The notes under the pieces were generated by a model. That model was not told where the DNA came from. It did not search any database and worked only from the letters and a program-made list of their open reading frames with translations. A stretch of 64,000 nucleotides of DNA, taken from NCBI GenBank assembly GCA_036571765.1, contig BROE01000019.1, forward strand, positions 992,001-1,056,000, read 5' to 3'. Numbering within the stretch: the first letter of the stretch is position 1; the number at the start of each line of letters is the position of its first letter. A program made the translations under genes and the position numbers. Source of the DNA: Plecoglossus altivelis. Taxonomy: Eukaryota; Chordata; Actinopteri; Osmeriformes; Plecoglossidae. Positions 40,601 through 46,852 of the stretch are shown in pieces.

Positions 40601-43403
40601 AACTGATCTATGATTGTTGTATTGATCAATCTTCCTATCTTGATCCCCTCCTGGCCTCCTCCACCACCCCCCCCCCCCGCCAACAAAACAAGAGCGAAAC
40701 AAATCACACACACTTTCTGTGAGCTCCATCGGGTGATATAACGCTTCCAGTAGAAGTGTAGGCCCAAGAGACAAAGAGAGCATTCTCTGGTTTCAGAAAG
40801 GAACATTTGGAGCTCGGCGGAAATCATGACATCCGCCCACACCATGAAGGCTAGAAGGGACTAACACACCTGAAACTGAGGAGTGAGAAGAGGCGGTGTG
40901 GAGAGAGACTCAGTGAAAAAGAGAGAAGCCCAAGAAGAACAAGACTACACAATGCTCAAAAGCACACCTCTGGAGCAGTTTAAAGATCATGTAAACTGCT
41001 TTATGTAACAAAGATCAATTTTGCTACTGCCTTTCAGACATTTAAGACAAGGAACCCTGTGTGTGTCACCCTGTCCCCAGGCACTGCGAAATCAGAACAT
41101 CAGAGACATGGTGAAGCTCAGTCTTTGTGAGGTGATAATTAAAGAGTGAATACAGAAAGGAAACATATGAACAGGATGTAGCTTGGGTTTTCGCCCTCCT
41201 TCCTTACTTGCCTTATCAACTACCTCACTTTACCCCCTTACCCCTAAAGGCAGGAAACTGAGAAAGACAATACAACACACATGGCAAGAGGGACACCAAT
41301 TCCCCAGAAACCTTAATTTGACCTAAAGGCAAACTAACCTGCATCTTTCGGTTAGAAGAGATAGGCTGACAACTGCAGAGGGCTAGAACTTGCCACTGCA
41401 TGTAAACTTTTTAATTGGAGTATTCCCGTCACTTCCAAGTAAAATAAGCAGGCAGGTAGTAGGAAGTAAAGGAAATACACAATAACTGAGTAAGCAAGGA
41501 AAATTGGGAAATCATTCAATGAAATATGACCACTATTCCAGCTAACTCTTAAACTTTACTCTTAAGAGTTCAAGTTGGAATGAGAAGACACTGCTACAAA
41601 CACCTTCATGGGGACATTTGCACTACAGCCTAGAGTGCTTCTTTCTCCATCTCTATGTACAATTGTTTCAAGTCTTTCCCTCCTTTTCGATTCCTGTCAA
41701 CTTTCATTAATGATGATTAATCATGTCCTTCTGTTATAAAGTACTGGCCAGTGTATCAACAAAAAAAAAAAAAACGCGGTAATGAAATTGGGTTAACAAC
41801 CAAAACAAAATACCTAAATGTTTGAGGTATTATCTGATATAGAAAACATTCCAAATTGACTTCTGGCTGTTTCACCATTTCTGTTGCATTCACATTGCTA
41901 ATTATACACTGATGTTCTATGGTCCCACTTAATAAGACACTGTGCGTGTGCGTGTGTGTGTGTGTAGCGTAGGAGGGTGTGAAGGACAGAAAATTAGCTA
42001 AACAGATTTGGAGAGAGACAGAGAAGGGTCACCGTTCTGTTTTGAATGTGTTGCACCTTCACTGCAAGAACCGTTAACATTCTGTGCCACTGTCAAGCTA
42101 TCCAGCTACACTGTAAAGCTGTCCAGCTAAACTGTCAAGCTATCCAGCTACACTGTTAAGCCCTACAACCTTCGGAGGACAAGAACAACAAAGTCCCTCT
42201 CAGCAGATTGCATTCCTCATTCCTTCTGTTGCGACCCGTCTCTGTCCTCACCTCTCGTCTGTCACAGTGGTCCTGCTGCACATCAAAACCAATCACAGGG
42301 CAGTGCTTTAAGTGAGGGTGACAATAGCCCGACAGTAACAGGCCCTCAGCTTCTATCCACCACAGAATGCAACCGTGGTGGTCGACTGTCTGTCGCTGAG
42401 TGACCTGAGAGAAACGAGCAGCGTGTCCTCCCAATAACCCCTCCCCAGTGGGCCAAGCCCCTCGCTCACTTCACCTCTCATCTTCATCACAACTGTATCA
42501 CCCACAGGGATTTATTTTGCATAGTGTTAGGACATGAGCATCTGTGAAGAGCTCTGGGCTACCACAATGATTTAAGTGTATCAATAATAATAATAAATAA
42601 ATAAACTGGACAAGCACTTTAGTAAGTAGATGTATTAGACCTTGTATTTGATCGAAACAATGTGTGCCCTCTACATTTTAACAAGCAATTGAATTGTGTC
42701 ATAACATGTATTATTGTAACATTTCCTGTTTCTCTTACGTTAAGCTGTATTCAAAACAACACTGTGCTATAACAAGGTGTCCTCCTGCCCTGTCACCTTC
42801 GAAGTGTGGAGGTGCTTCTGTTTCGTACCTGTCTTGTGACTGCTCTTCATACATCCTCTCCTTGCCTTCCTTAAAGAGGCGGATGGCTCGTTTAGACTTC
42901 TTCATAAGGCTGTCAATGTAGATCTTGAAGTATTCGTTTTCGCTGAGCTGAGTTAGCTTCTGGTTTTCCTCATATTTGCACAGTATTAGTCGCAGGTGCT
43001 GGTAAGTGTCTGGTAAAATATCCAAAATGTATGGTGGGCTGTTCTTTAGCAAAAGTCTTGGGTTCTGACACAGACGAACCTATGGAGGCACAGACAGTTT
43101 ATTAATAGATATCCAGTTCTCGAACTTTCATCAGTATGGCATGCCTATACGTTTTCACAACTAGGCTATAGGGACCTTTGTAACCAGGCTCCACATCTCA
43201 ATTGCAGTTAAATTTGTCAGAATAGACACACTTACGACTTTGTCCATAAGTTTCCACGTTTTTTCAACTGTTCGGCGGTCGGCAGCTGCTTGTTTGGGTG
43301 GTCCTACAGCATCCTGAATGGCATCTATAATACCTAAAATTCTACCCTTTCGCTGATTTGGTCCGCGTCCACCCGGATTTCGGCCACTGAGAGCCGTTGC
43401 CAT
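1838..43403 (-). CDS. cblb: E3 ubiquitin-protein ligase CBL-B, whole coding span (18 exons)
   Basis: CBL-B binds phosphotyrosines on activated receptors and kinases and ubiquitinates them, damping signalling, notably in lymphocytes. Eighteen exons join in phase to 983 codons plus none spare; human CBLB is 982 aa. Domains in order: N-terminal TKB (four-helix bundle, EF hand, SH2-like; about residues 35-343, with Arg286 in FRLSC as the phosphotyrosine contact and Gly298), linker Tyr363, RING (Cys373 to Cys411, Trp400), proline-rich SH3-binding region (about 540-560), phosphotyrosine motifs around Tyr685, Tyr728, Tyr802 and Tyr895, a PxxxPR motif at 912-917 (CIN85-type) and a UBA (about 936-974). 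Tyr363, Cys373 and Trp400 fall at exactly the human numbers. The C-terminus (RLNL) and the N-terminus point to CBLB rather than CBL. The start is the ATG at 43403-43401. An upstream non-coding exon is expected but not located. Introns are 0.1 to 16.7 kb. Confidence 0.97.
2311..2424 (-). CDS. cblb: cblb coding exon 17 (residues 865-903)
   Basis: Acceptor TTTCAG, then [18 protein letters not shown] and [13 protein letters not shown]. The LPPxRR and QDYDQLPS motifs match human CBL-B (Tyr895 here). Donor GTACAA. Length 114 bp. Confidence 0.96.
2425..2865 (-). other. cblb: cblb intron 16 (441 bp)
   Basis: Short intron with GTGAGC and TTTCAG borders. Nothing else is seen. Confidence 0.8.
2866..3030 (-). 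CDS. cblb: cblb coding exon 16 (residues 810-865)
   Basis: Acceptor TTTTCAG; then [20 protein letters not shown] and RHSFTDLP, followed by a run of seven Ser, [15 protein letters not shown], ending ACT CCG G before donor GTGAGC. It matches the human region [14 protein letters not shown] to RPSSGQDLFLL. Length 165 bp. Confidence 0.95.
3254..4136 (+). mobile_element. Truncated Tc1/mariner-like transposon remnant
   Basis: The left end at 3254 is TACAGTGCATCCGGAGAG, very close to the terminal repeat of common fish Tc1 elements. The plus strand then reads as decayed transposase coding sequence: a DNA-binding region near 3640-3780 (for example [10 protein letters not shown]), then [11 protein letters not shown] near 3850. 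It stops near 4136 before the catalytic core is complete, and no right terminal repeat is present. It lies in cblb intron 15, antisense to the gene, and is inactive. Confidence 0.8.
4252..4362 (-). CDS. cblb: cblb coding exon 15 (residues 773-810)
   Basis: Acceptor TTCCTCAG; encodes [17 protein letters not shown] and then [15 protein letters not shown], which matches [13 protein letters not shown] of human CBL-B (here Tyr802). Donor GTACAG. A Tc1 remnant begins about 115 bp downstream on the transcribed strand. Length 111 bp. Confidence 0.94.
4476..4540 (-). CDS. cblb: cblb coding exon 14 (residues 751-773)
   Basis: Acceptor CCCTCAG; G completes Arg751, then [20 protein letters not shown], ending GAG CAA G before donor GTAAGG. 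The sequence is weakly conserved. The call rests on good borders, phase on both sides and position. Length 65 bp. Confidence 0.85.
4541..4896 (-). other. cblb: cblb intron 13 (356 bp)
   Basis: Short AT-rich intron with GTATGC and CTCAG borders. Nothing else is seen. Confidence 0.8.
4897..5037 (-). CDS. cblb: cblb coding exon 13 (residues 704-751)
   Basis: Acceptor TTCCCAG; A completes Lys704, then [15 protein letters not shown] and [11 protein letters not shown], which matches the DDDEYKIPSSH phosphotyrosine motif of human CBL-B (here Tyr728). Ends IPS plus AG before donor GTATGC. A G-rich run lies directly outside the acceptor. Length 141 bp. Confidence 0.92.
5038..6644 (-). other. cblb: cblb intron 12 (1.6 kb)
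   Basis: Contains a C/T-rich tract of about 170 bp at 5670-5840 (plus strand) and short GT runs near 6.30 and 6.61 kb. The open frames through the C/T tract are low-complexity artefacts. No gene is seen. Confidence 0.7.
6645..6736 (-). CDS. cblb: cblb coding exon 12 (residues 674-704)
   Basis: Acceptor TTCACAG, then [17 protein letters not shown]: the Tyr685 motif corresponds to the EEYDVPP site of human CBL-B. Ends ANSH plus AA before donor GTGAGT. Length 92 bp. It was found by its motif and phase, since the open frame around it is short. Confidence 0.9.
6737..8970 (-). other. cblb: cblb intron 11 (2.2 kb)
   Basis: AT-rich sequence without a supported gene or repeat family. Confidence 0.65.
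8971..9399 (-). CDS. cblb: cblb coding exon 11 (residues 531-673): proline-rich SH3-binding region
   Basis: Acceptor CCCCTCAG, then [19 protein letters not shown] and [20 protein letters not shown], the SH3-ligand core shared with mammals, then SWCPRD. The rest is poorly conserved. The 3' end is the least certain border in the gene. The donor chosen is GTTAAG after GCG GTT (8970-8965), because it keeps the same spacing as human between the EGA and NG motifs. GTTGTT three bases earlier is in the same phase and would shorten the protein by one residue. Confidence 0.85.
9535..9720 (-). CDS. cblb: cblb coding exon 10 (residues 469-530)
   Basis: Begins [16 protein letters not shown] and continues [17 protein letters not shown], matching the CBL-B region just after the RING, then ends TASPK before donor GTGTGT. 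The acceptor is a CAGCAG doublet; using the upstream AG would add one Gln, a common three-base alternative. Length 186 bp. Confidence 0.94.
9721..11381 (-). other. cblb: cblb intron 9 (1.7 kb)
   Basis: AT-rich, single-copy-like sequence. No gene, RNA or recognisable transposon is seen. Confidence 0.7.
11382..11582 (-). CDS. cblb: cblb coding exon 9 (residues 402-468): second RING half
   Basis: Begins [19 protein letters not shown] with the last two RING zinc ligands, Cys408 and Cys411, then [10 protein letters not shown] and an acidic stretch ([11 protein letters not shown]), ending SIRK. Exactly 201 bp, phase 0 on both sides. The acceptor tract is a (TG)17 run, and the donor is AAG/GTCTTC, poor at positions +3 to +6. 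Both features suggest inefficient or regulated splicing (inference). Confidence 0.96.
11587..11620. repeat. (CA)17 microsatellite forming the exon 9 acceptor tract
   Basis: On the cblb strand this reads (TG)17 followed by GCAG and then exon 9. The usual polypyrimidine tract is absent. The nearest branch-point-like sequences (TTAACTTAAG) lie beyond the repeat, at about 11630-11640. Confidence 0.95.
13500..13920. repeat. Polypurine tract, about 420 bp
   Basis: The plus strand is almost all A and G (GAGAGAGGAAGAGGGAAACA-like). It ends just beside the exon 8 donor, so the cblb transcript here is a long pyrimidine tract. Strong strand asymmetry of this length can form triplex structures (inference). 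Confidence 0.85.
13931..14062 (-). CDS. cblb: cblb coding exon 8 (residues 358-401): linker tyrosine and first RING half
   Basis: Begins [20 protein letters not shown]. Tyr363 is the regulatory linker tyrosine whose phosphorylation opens the ligase. RING ligands Cys373, Cys376, Cys388, His390, Cys393 and Cys396 are all present, and Trp400 is the E2-contact tryptophan. Ends TAWQ before donor GTACTG. Length 132 bp. Confidence 0.98.
14191..14278 (-). CDS. cblb: cblb coding exon 7 (residues 328-357)
   Basis: Acceptor TTGCCAG; the first T completes Phe328, then [19 protein letters not shown] and HDHIKVTQ, the end of the TKB domain and start of the linker helix. The donor GTCAGT runs into a short (GT)n. 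Length 88 bp. It is too short to show as an open frame of its own, but phase and family match leave no doubt. Confidence 0.95.
14279..15078 (-). other. cblb: cblb intron 6 (0.8 kb)
   Basis: Holds the GA-rich repeat and, near 14820-14910, three or four imperfect copies of a roughly 30-bp unit built on CCTCATTACAGGTATATA. No gene is seen. Confidence 0.75.
14971..15056. repeat. (GA)n/(CAGAGA)n simple repeat
   Basis: Pure-purine GAGA runs with CAGAGA steps on the plus strand, in cblb intron 6 close to the exon 6 donor. Confidence 0.92.
15079..15216 (-). CDS. cblb: cblb coding exon 6 (residues 282-328)
   Basis: Acceptor TTCCAG, then [18 protein letters not shown]: Arg286 is the phosphotyrosine-binding arginine of the SH2-like fold and Gly298 matches the position whose loss inactivates substrate binding in CBL proteins. 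Ends in GGATT before donor GTAAGT. A GA-rich repeat starts 23 bases past the donor. Length 138 bp. Confidence 0.96.
16213..17376. repeat. Tandem duplication, copy A (about 1.16 kb)
   Basis: From TGAGCATGACCAATC to ACCCACCAGTC this matches 17472-18644 almost base for base. The offset between copies drifts only from 1259 to 1268 bases, so few indels separate them. Its left half (about 16340-16860) is a C/T-rich degenerate array of CTCCCTCACCCC-like steps. Its right half is complex single-copy-like sequence. Confidence 0.93.
17381..17472. repeat. 12-bp CA-rich array between the duplicated segments
   Basis: Repeats of CACACACACAGA, about seven units, joining copy A and copy B. The same kind of array follows copy B, so the repeated unit probably includes it. 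Confidence 0.9.
17472..18644. repeat. Tandem duplication, copy B (about 1.17 kb)
   Basis: Second copy of the segment at 16213-17376. Differences cluster in the C/T-rich half as small C or CT length changes. The complex half (from about 18060) looks identical by eye. Confidence 0.93.
18645..18755. repeat. (CA)n/(CACAGA)n microsatellite beside the exon 5 donor
   Basis: CA-rich array with interspersed GA steps, ending 15 bases from the exon 5 donor. It marks the end of the second copy of the 1.2 kb duplication. Confidence 0.9.
18770..18891 (-). CDS. cblb: cblb coding exon 5 (residues 242-282)
   Basis: Acceptor CCACCAG, then [20 protein letters not shown], a hallmark of the CBL SH2-like domain start. 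Ends KPG plus two bases of Ser282 before donor GTAAGC. A long CA array begins about 15 bases past the donor. Length 122 bp. Confidence 0.96.
20359..20387. repeat. (CA)n microsatellite
   Basis: An uninterrupted CA run of about 14 units in cblb intron 4. Confidence 0.9.
20995..21300. repeat. Minisatellite, 38-bp unit, 8 copies
   Basis: The motif TGGATAACTC recurs at 21001, 21039, 21077, 21115, 21153, 21191, 21229 and 21267, exactly every 38 bases. The units fall into two variants: CCCCCAGACTCAATAGTAGG on the left and CACCAGACTTAATAGCAGG on the right, so the array grew by stepwise duplication. Confidence 0.97.
21458..21614 (-). CDS. cblb: cblb coding exon 4 (residues 189-241)
   Basis: Acceptor GGCAG; begins with the G that completes Lys189, then [16 protein letters not shown]. 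It carries the calcium-binding EF-hand loop region ([19 protein letters not shown]) of the TKB domain. Ends LFQ before donor GTAAGC. Length 157 bp. Confidence 0.96.
21615..25977 (-). other. cblb: cblb intron 3 (4.4 kb, GC-AG type)
   Basis: Begins with GCAAGT and ends with CAG. Apart from short A/T runs and A/G-rich stretches near its 5' end, no gene, RNA or recognisable transposon is seen. Open frames are short and unsupported. Confidence 0.75.
25978..26124 (-). CDS. cblb: cblb coding exon 3 (residues 140-189)
   Basis: Acceptor CCACCAG precedes 26124. The exon encodes [20 protein letters not shown] and [10 protein letters not shown], the end of the helical bundle and the start of the EF-hand region. 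The donor is GCAAGT at 25977-25972, a GC donor; phase demands that AA of a Lys codon be completed by the G opening exon 4. A GT three bases farther would break the frame. Confidence 0.93.
28534..28605. repeat. (CAGA)18 microsatellite
   Basis: About 18 uninterrupted CAGA units on the plus strand, in cblb intron 2. Likely polymorphic in length. Confidence 0.97.
30300..30985 (+). mobile_element. LINE remnant (L2/CR1-type 3' end)
   Basis: The plus-strand reading at 30375-30580 resembles the end of the reverse-transcriptase region of fish L2/CR1-like LINEs: AFISNRLDY, then [15 protein letters not shown]. After it come a decayed 3' part, a tail motif TAAAGCACCTTGAA near 30917, and a terminal (ATT)n run near 30963-30979. 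That tail is characteristic of this LINE group. It is 5' truncated, with several stops, and inactive. It is inserted in cblb intron 2, antisense to the gene. Confidence 0.7.
33212..33244. repeat. (GT)n/(G)n simple repeat
   Basis: A GTGTGTGT run leads straight into a run of G residues, within the G-rich interval 33.2-33.6 kb of cblb intron 2. No gene is seen here. Confidence 0.85.
40050..40490. other. GC-rich patch inside cblb intron 2
   Basis: This stretch is markedly richer in G+C and CpG than its flanks (for example GCGCGGGAGGTGGCGGGGCC near 40438). It is open in several frames, but the predicted peptides are low complexity and match nothing I know. It could be a small CpG island, an intronic promoter or enhancer, or a decayed repeat. 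I cannot decide between these. Confidence 0.35.
42089..42161. repeat. Short tandem repeat, 21-bp unit, about 3.5 copies
   Basis: Units starting at 42089, 42110, 42131 and 42152 share the pattern ACTGTCAAGCTATCCAGCTA with one to three changes. It lies in cblb intron 2, about 670 bp from exon 2. Confidence 0.8.
42829..43079 (-). CDS. cblb: cblb coding exon 2 (residues 57-140)
   Basis: Acceptor AG at 43081-43080; the exon opens VRLCQNP and ends in SQD plus two bases of an Arg codon before donor GTACGA. It encodes most of the four-helix bundle ([35 protein letters not shown]). Length 251 bp, leaving phase 2. Confidence 0.95.
43236..43403 (-). CDS. cblb: cblb coding exon 1 (residues 1-56)
   Basis: Starts with ATG at 43403 ([12 protein letters not shown]) and ends AAA GTC before donor GTAAGT (43235-43230). 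It encodes the basic N-terminus and the first part of the four-helix bundle ([13 protein letters not shown]). Upstream on the minus strand, TTTTTAG and CTCAG lie within 25 bases of the ATG. Either could be a splice acceptor, so the true first exon is probably non-coding and farther upstream (inference). Confidence 0.93.
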
Positions 43404-46400
43404 TTCTAAAAACTGAGACACATGTTGGATAATTAAGCTCTCAATTTCAACACAAGTTCTGTATATTCTGAGACCGTCGTATAGGTAATACAGGTTGGCA
43501 TTGGTGTGAACTTTATTCTGTAAAAAGTTAACCTACAAGGATATCAACCAAGAAAGTATTTAGCGTAACTCGAAATCCCAAAGTAAACAGAGCTACTACC
43601 TATCTGGTTTTCTCCCAAACCCTTTTCCATACAAACGTCATTTCCAGATTTAGTCAGGGGCATTAAGTCCTTTATTAACGACTGCTGTTCCAGTTTGAGG
43701 AGTACAATGCGATTGGAATAATCAGTACAAAGGCAGAGTATACCGAATTAAAAATGTTGTTTTATAAAGTTACTTACTGCGCACCACACCAAAACAGGGA
43801 ATGTCGATGGGTCCTGTAAATGTGAAAGCACTCCTCATGAACAACCCAATATGACAAAATAGAAACGAAGCGAAGGATTAAAACCATCCACATATATATG
43901 GTGACCGTCTAGCTGTATCAAATTCTCCTCTTCGATAGTCTTAACGTCATTTTAGAAAGGTTAATTCTCCTTACCACAGAAATTGGATTGCAATACCGGT
44001 TTAAAGCGAGAGCTTTACAGACTGGTCGCTGGCTCACGCAGTAGTCTAATCACCCCCTCTGCGCCCAACAGCACTCAGTGATACTGGTAGGAGGAGCAGA
44101 GCGCCTACAATGTGGCAATAATTTCTACGAACCTATCAAAATAGTCTGTTGAAAATAAGACCCGTCTACAACATTGATAGAGTCGTGCTAACACCAATAA
44201 CCCATGAGAACCTAAAGTCGCATTCATTGTGTCAAACTCCACTCTTCTACTAATTAGTCCACTGCTTGTGGCCTACCTCACTAAAGCGAATGCAATAATT
44301 AGACAACTAATTTCTTTTTAATAGTTGGCCAAAATGCTACAGAAATCAGTGAACAATCAGTGGAAGATGTTTAAAACTTTGGTAGGCAACAATGGCCTAG
44401 ACTACTTCCAGAAACTGTTTTTTGATCTACCACAAAGTGTATGTGTCTTGGTCGATTAATAGAACTCGAGAAAAATACGGAAGTTCCAAAGACACCAGCA
44501 CAGCAAAATGCTTGTACTACCAATACGACCGCACGGGGGCAGAAAAGTACAAAGCAAATGGGAACGTTTCCAGACAACATCCCCTGTCAAATTGAACTGG
44601 CCAAAAGATACAAATTCTGAGCGGAAAATATAAGGTACTTTCTAACCAAGACTAGCGTTTAACCATAACAGTAAACGAATACAAATATAACCAATCTACT
44701 AATGCTGAAGACAGTTAATGGTAAATTCGAAGTATAATAAGACAAAACATTTTAAAATATACCACTGAAGGACAATGACAATCCCTTGTAGGCGAACAGG
44801 CTCGGATTTACCCCTGTTGTTTTGTTTACTTATATTTCAATAAGGTCTGGTGTGCGTTATTCACCAATCAGATTTCTTTTTTTATCAATATAAAAATTTT
44901 AATCTATCGAAGGTTGTTGCCGTCCATTCTTGAATAGATTTTTTAGAACTACGTCTTCTGTCAATAGTTTTCAGATTATTGAACCACATTATCGAAAACT
45001 GTTTCTTATTGGCATAAACATTATTCTACTGTCGTTCAACACCAGTTGTCTCTAAAATACACGAAAGTAATAACACTAACAACTAAAATAGACTAAAATA
45101 AACACGAAAGAGTAGGCACAGTTTTGTATCAATATCGATATGAATACGTAACTTCCCGGTCGTACACCAATATTAGGTTCTGATAATGCATAATGTACCA
45201 GGTGGCACCACGGGTGGCACCAGATCTCTAAGTATGACCATATCGCCCGACCGTGCAGCGCACATGGATGACGTAAGTTTTCGATGTTGCACAACTATTT
45301 AGCTAGCACTAGCCATCTACTACTACCACCAACAGGATACAGGATCAAAAGGTAGGAGTTGAGGTACTTGACGAGGGGCAATCGTTTTGTATGTCAGGTG
45401 CTGTTATGATCTGAAATCATTGTATAAATATCTAACAAATATTTTTTCTTTCATTGGTGGTCTGTCTAACAATCCTCAACATGGCCAACTGATTTAGAAG
45501 CTATTTTTGCCCAGACTAGCTAGCTAGCTCAAACTACTACTAGTTGTGTAAGACAGGTCACACAGGTGTTCCATCTCAGTTTAAAAAGTTATGATTACGT
45601 TTACATTTAATTCATTTAGCAGACACTTTTATGCAAAACGAAGCACAAATGGTGCATAACGAAACTAAAACGAGATCAACCATCAGAATTAAATCGCCTA
45701 GTTCTAACAGCAGTATATCGGTGGTCAGAGTCAAGGAACGTTCTGTTTTTGCATTACAAAATACTTGCAACTCAGCTATCAGGCATGGCTTTATTCACTG
45801 CGCTAGCGCGCGTGTGTTGCACATCTACTTATTGTAATGGGTTCAGTTTCCCACAATCTGAGAAAGAACCGGGAACATACAATCATATATTCCCGTTTAT
45901 GAAAATGTATTTAATAATGTTAATTTATCCATGTTAATGTTTTCCATTTTGTTTGTCTAACCAGCTGTGTACGGACAGATGGTTGACAGTGCTCATTTTT
46001 ATTGACCCATGTGCTATATTATAACCTTATATAATTTATCTCCTGTTATGAAAAAAACCCACATGTATACATTTATATTTTTGCAACCAATATGTTTGAG
46101 TAGCTTTCGCTGTTTGGGACACTCCCAGACAATTTTGTACATTGCTTTTTGTATTGTCAGTGACAGTGATAAATCTGTCGCAGCTGTCAGACGGTATACC
46201 ATCGCACCATCTTCCGTGGACGAAGTTGATGGATGTTCTCTAACAGAGTCACATTTCTTACGTAAAAAAGTCAAGCGGCCTTTTTGTGGGAGTAAAGTTC
46301 CCTATGACCACCCTTAAGATCCTCATAATTGTGTTATGATCCTTATCGTTTTGTCCTTTTAAAACAGAGCAGCATTTACAATTGAAATGTATCCATTTCA

Positions 46401-46607
46401 TGCCATCTTGTGTTCAAGTTCAGTATTACATTCTGTTATATATCCATGGCCCAATATATGACCAAAGATGCTCTGAAGCTGGCAGAAAAAAAACCTCTTT
46501 ATGCCTGCACCTCGTCCCTTACTTTTAGTTATTCTTTATATTGCACAGTGCAGTGATAAGAGTGACTGTGCCATATCTGAAACCGTCTCATTTATTGATC
46601 TTTACAG
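43404..46607. promoter_or_regulatory. Divergent intergenic region between cblb and por
   Basis: The two start codons face away from each other 3.26 kb apart, so both promoters and the non-coding first exons probably lie here. A TGACGTAA (CRE-like) site is at 45269-45276. About 75 bp downstream, AAAAG/GTAGGA at 45351 is a possible donor for a por leader exon. No TATA box can be assigned with confidence. A short repeat fragment sits at 45598-45640. Exact transcription starts are unknown. Confidence 0.4.
45598..45640 (+). repeat. Fish interspersed-repeat fragment
   Basis: The string TTTACATTTAATTCATTTAG followed by CAGACACTTTTATGC closely resembles a motif shared by many fish short interspersed and MITE-type repeats. 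Only this core is recognisable. Confidence 0.35.
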
Positions 46608-46664
46608 GCCTAGTCTTCCCCGGTCCCCCAGTGTTTCACAGCCCCTCAGCAAGGTCGTGGTCCT

Positions 46665-46852
46665 ATGGCGGACACGGACGAGGGCACAGCCGAGGGCCCG
46701 ACCAGCCCGGACGCAGGCCAGGCAGATGAGCCTCTCTTCAGCAATCTGGACATCTTCCTCTTCTCCCTCATCGTCGGCATGCTCGTCTACTACTTCATGA
46801 GTCGGAAGAAGCCAGAGGAAGCAGTCCCTGAATTCAAAAGACTCACAACTGT
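46665..46852 (+). CDS. por: por coding exon (residues 1-63): membrane anchor
   Basis: TTTACAG at 46601-46607 is a good acceptor, so this exon probably begins at 46608 with 57 bases of 5' UTR. It encodes an acidic start (MADTDEGTAEG), the membrane helix and SRKKPEEAVPEF, ending ACT GT before donor GTGAGT (phase 2). Confidence 0.94.

Larger units (their letters stand above)
26125..42828 (-). other. cblb: cblb intron 2 (16.7 kb)
   Basis: No further coding exon of cblb is missing here, because exons 2 and 3 join in phase. Recognisable content: a LINE 3' fragment near 30.3-31.0 kb, a (CAGA)n array at 28.53-28.61 kb, a GT run at 33.21-33.24 kb with flanking G-rich and A/G-rich sequence, a GC-rich patch at 40.05-40.49 kb, and a 21-bp short tandem repeat at 42.09-42.16 kb. 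Open frames in it are short and none matches a family I know. Large 5' introns often hold enhancers, but none can be assigned from sequence alone. Confidence 0.8.

Noticed and set aside
40045..40613. Overlapping open frames of 106-153 codons on the plus strand
   Set aside because: They overlap in three frames within a GC-rich patch, where stop codons are scarce; none resembles a protein family.
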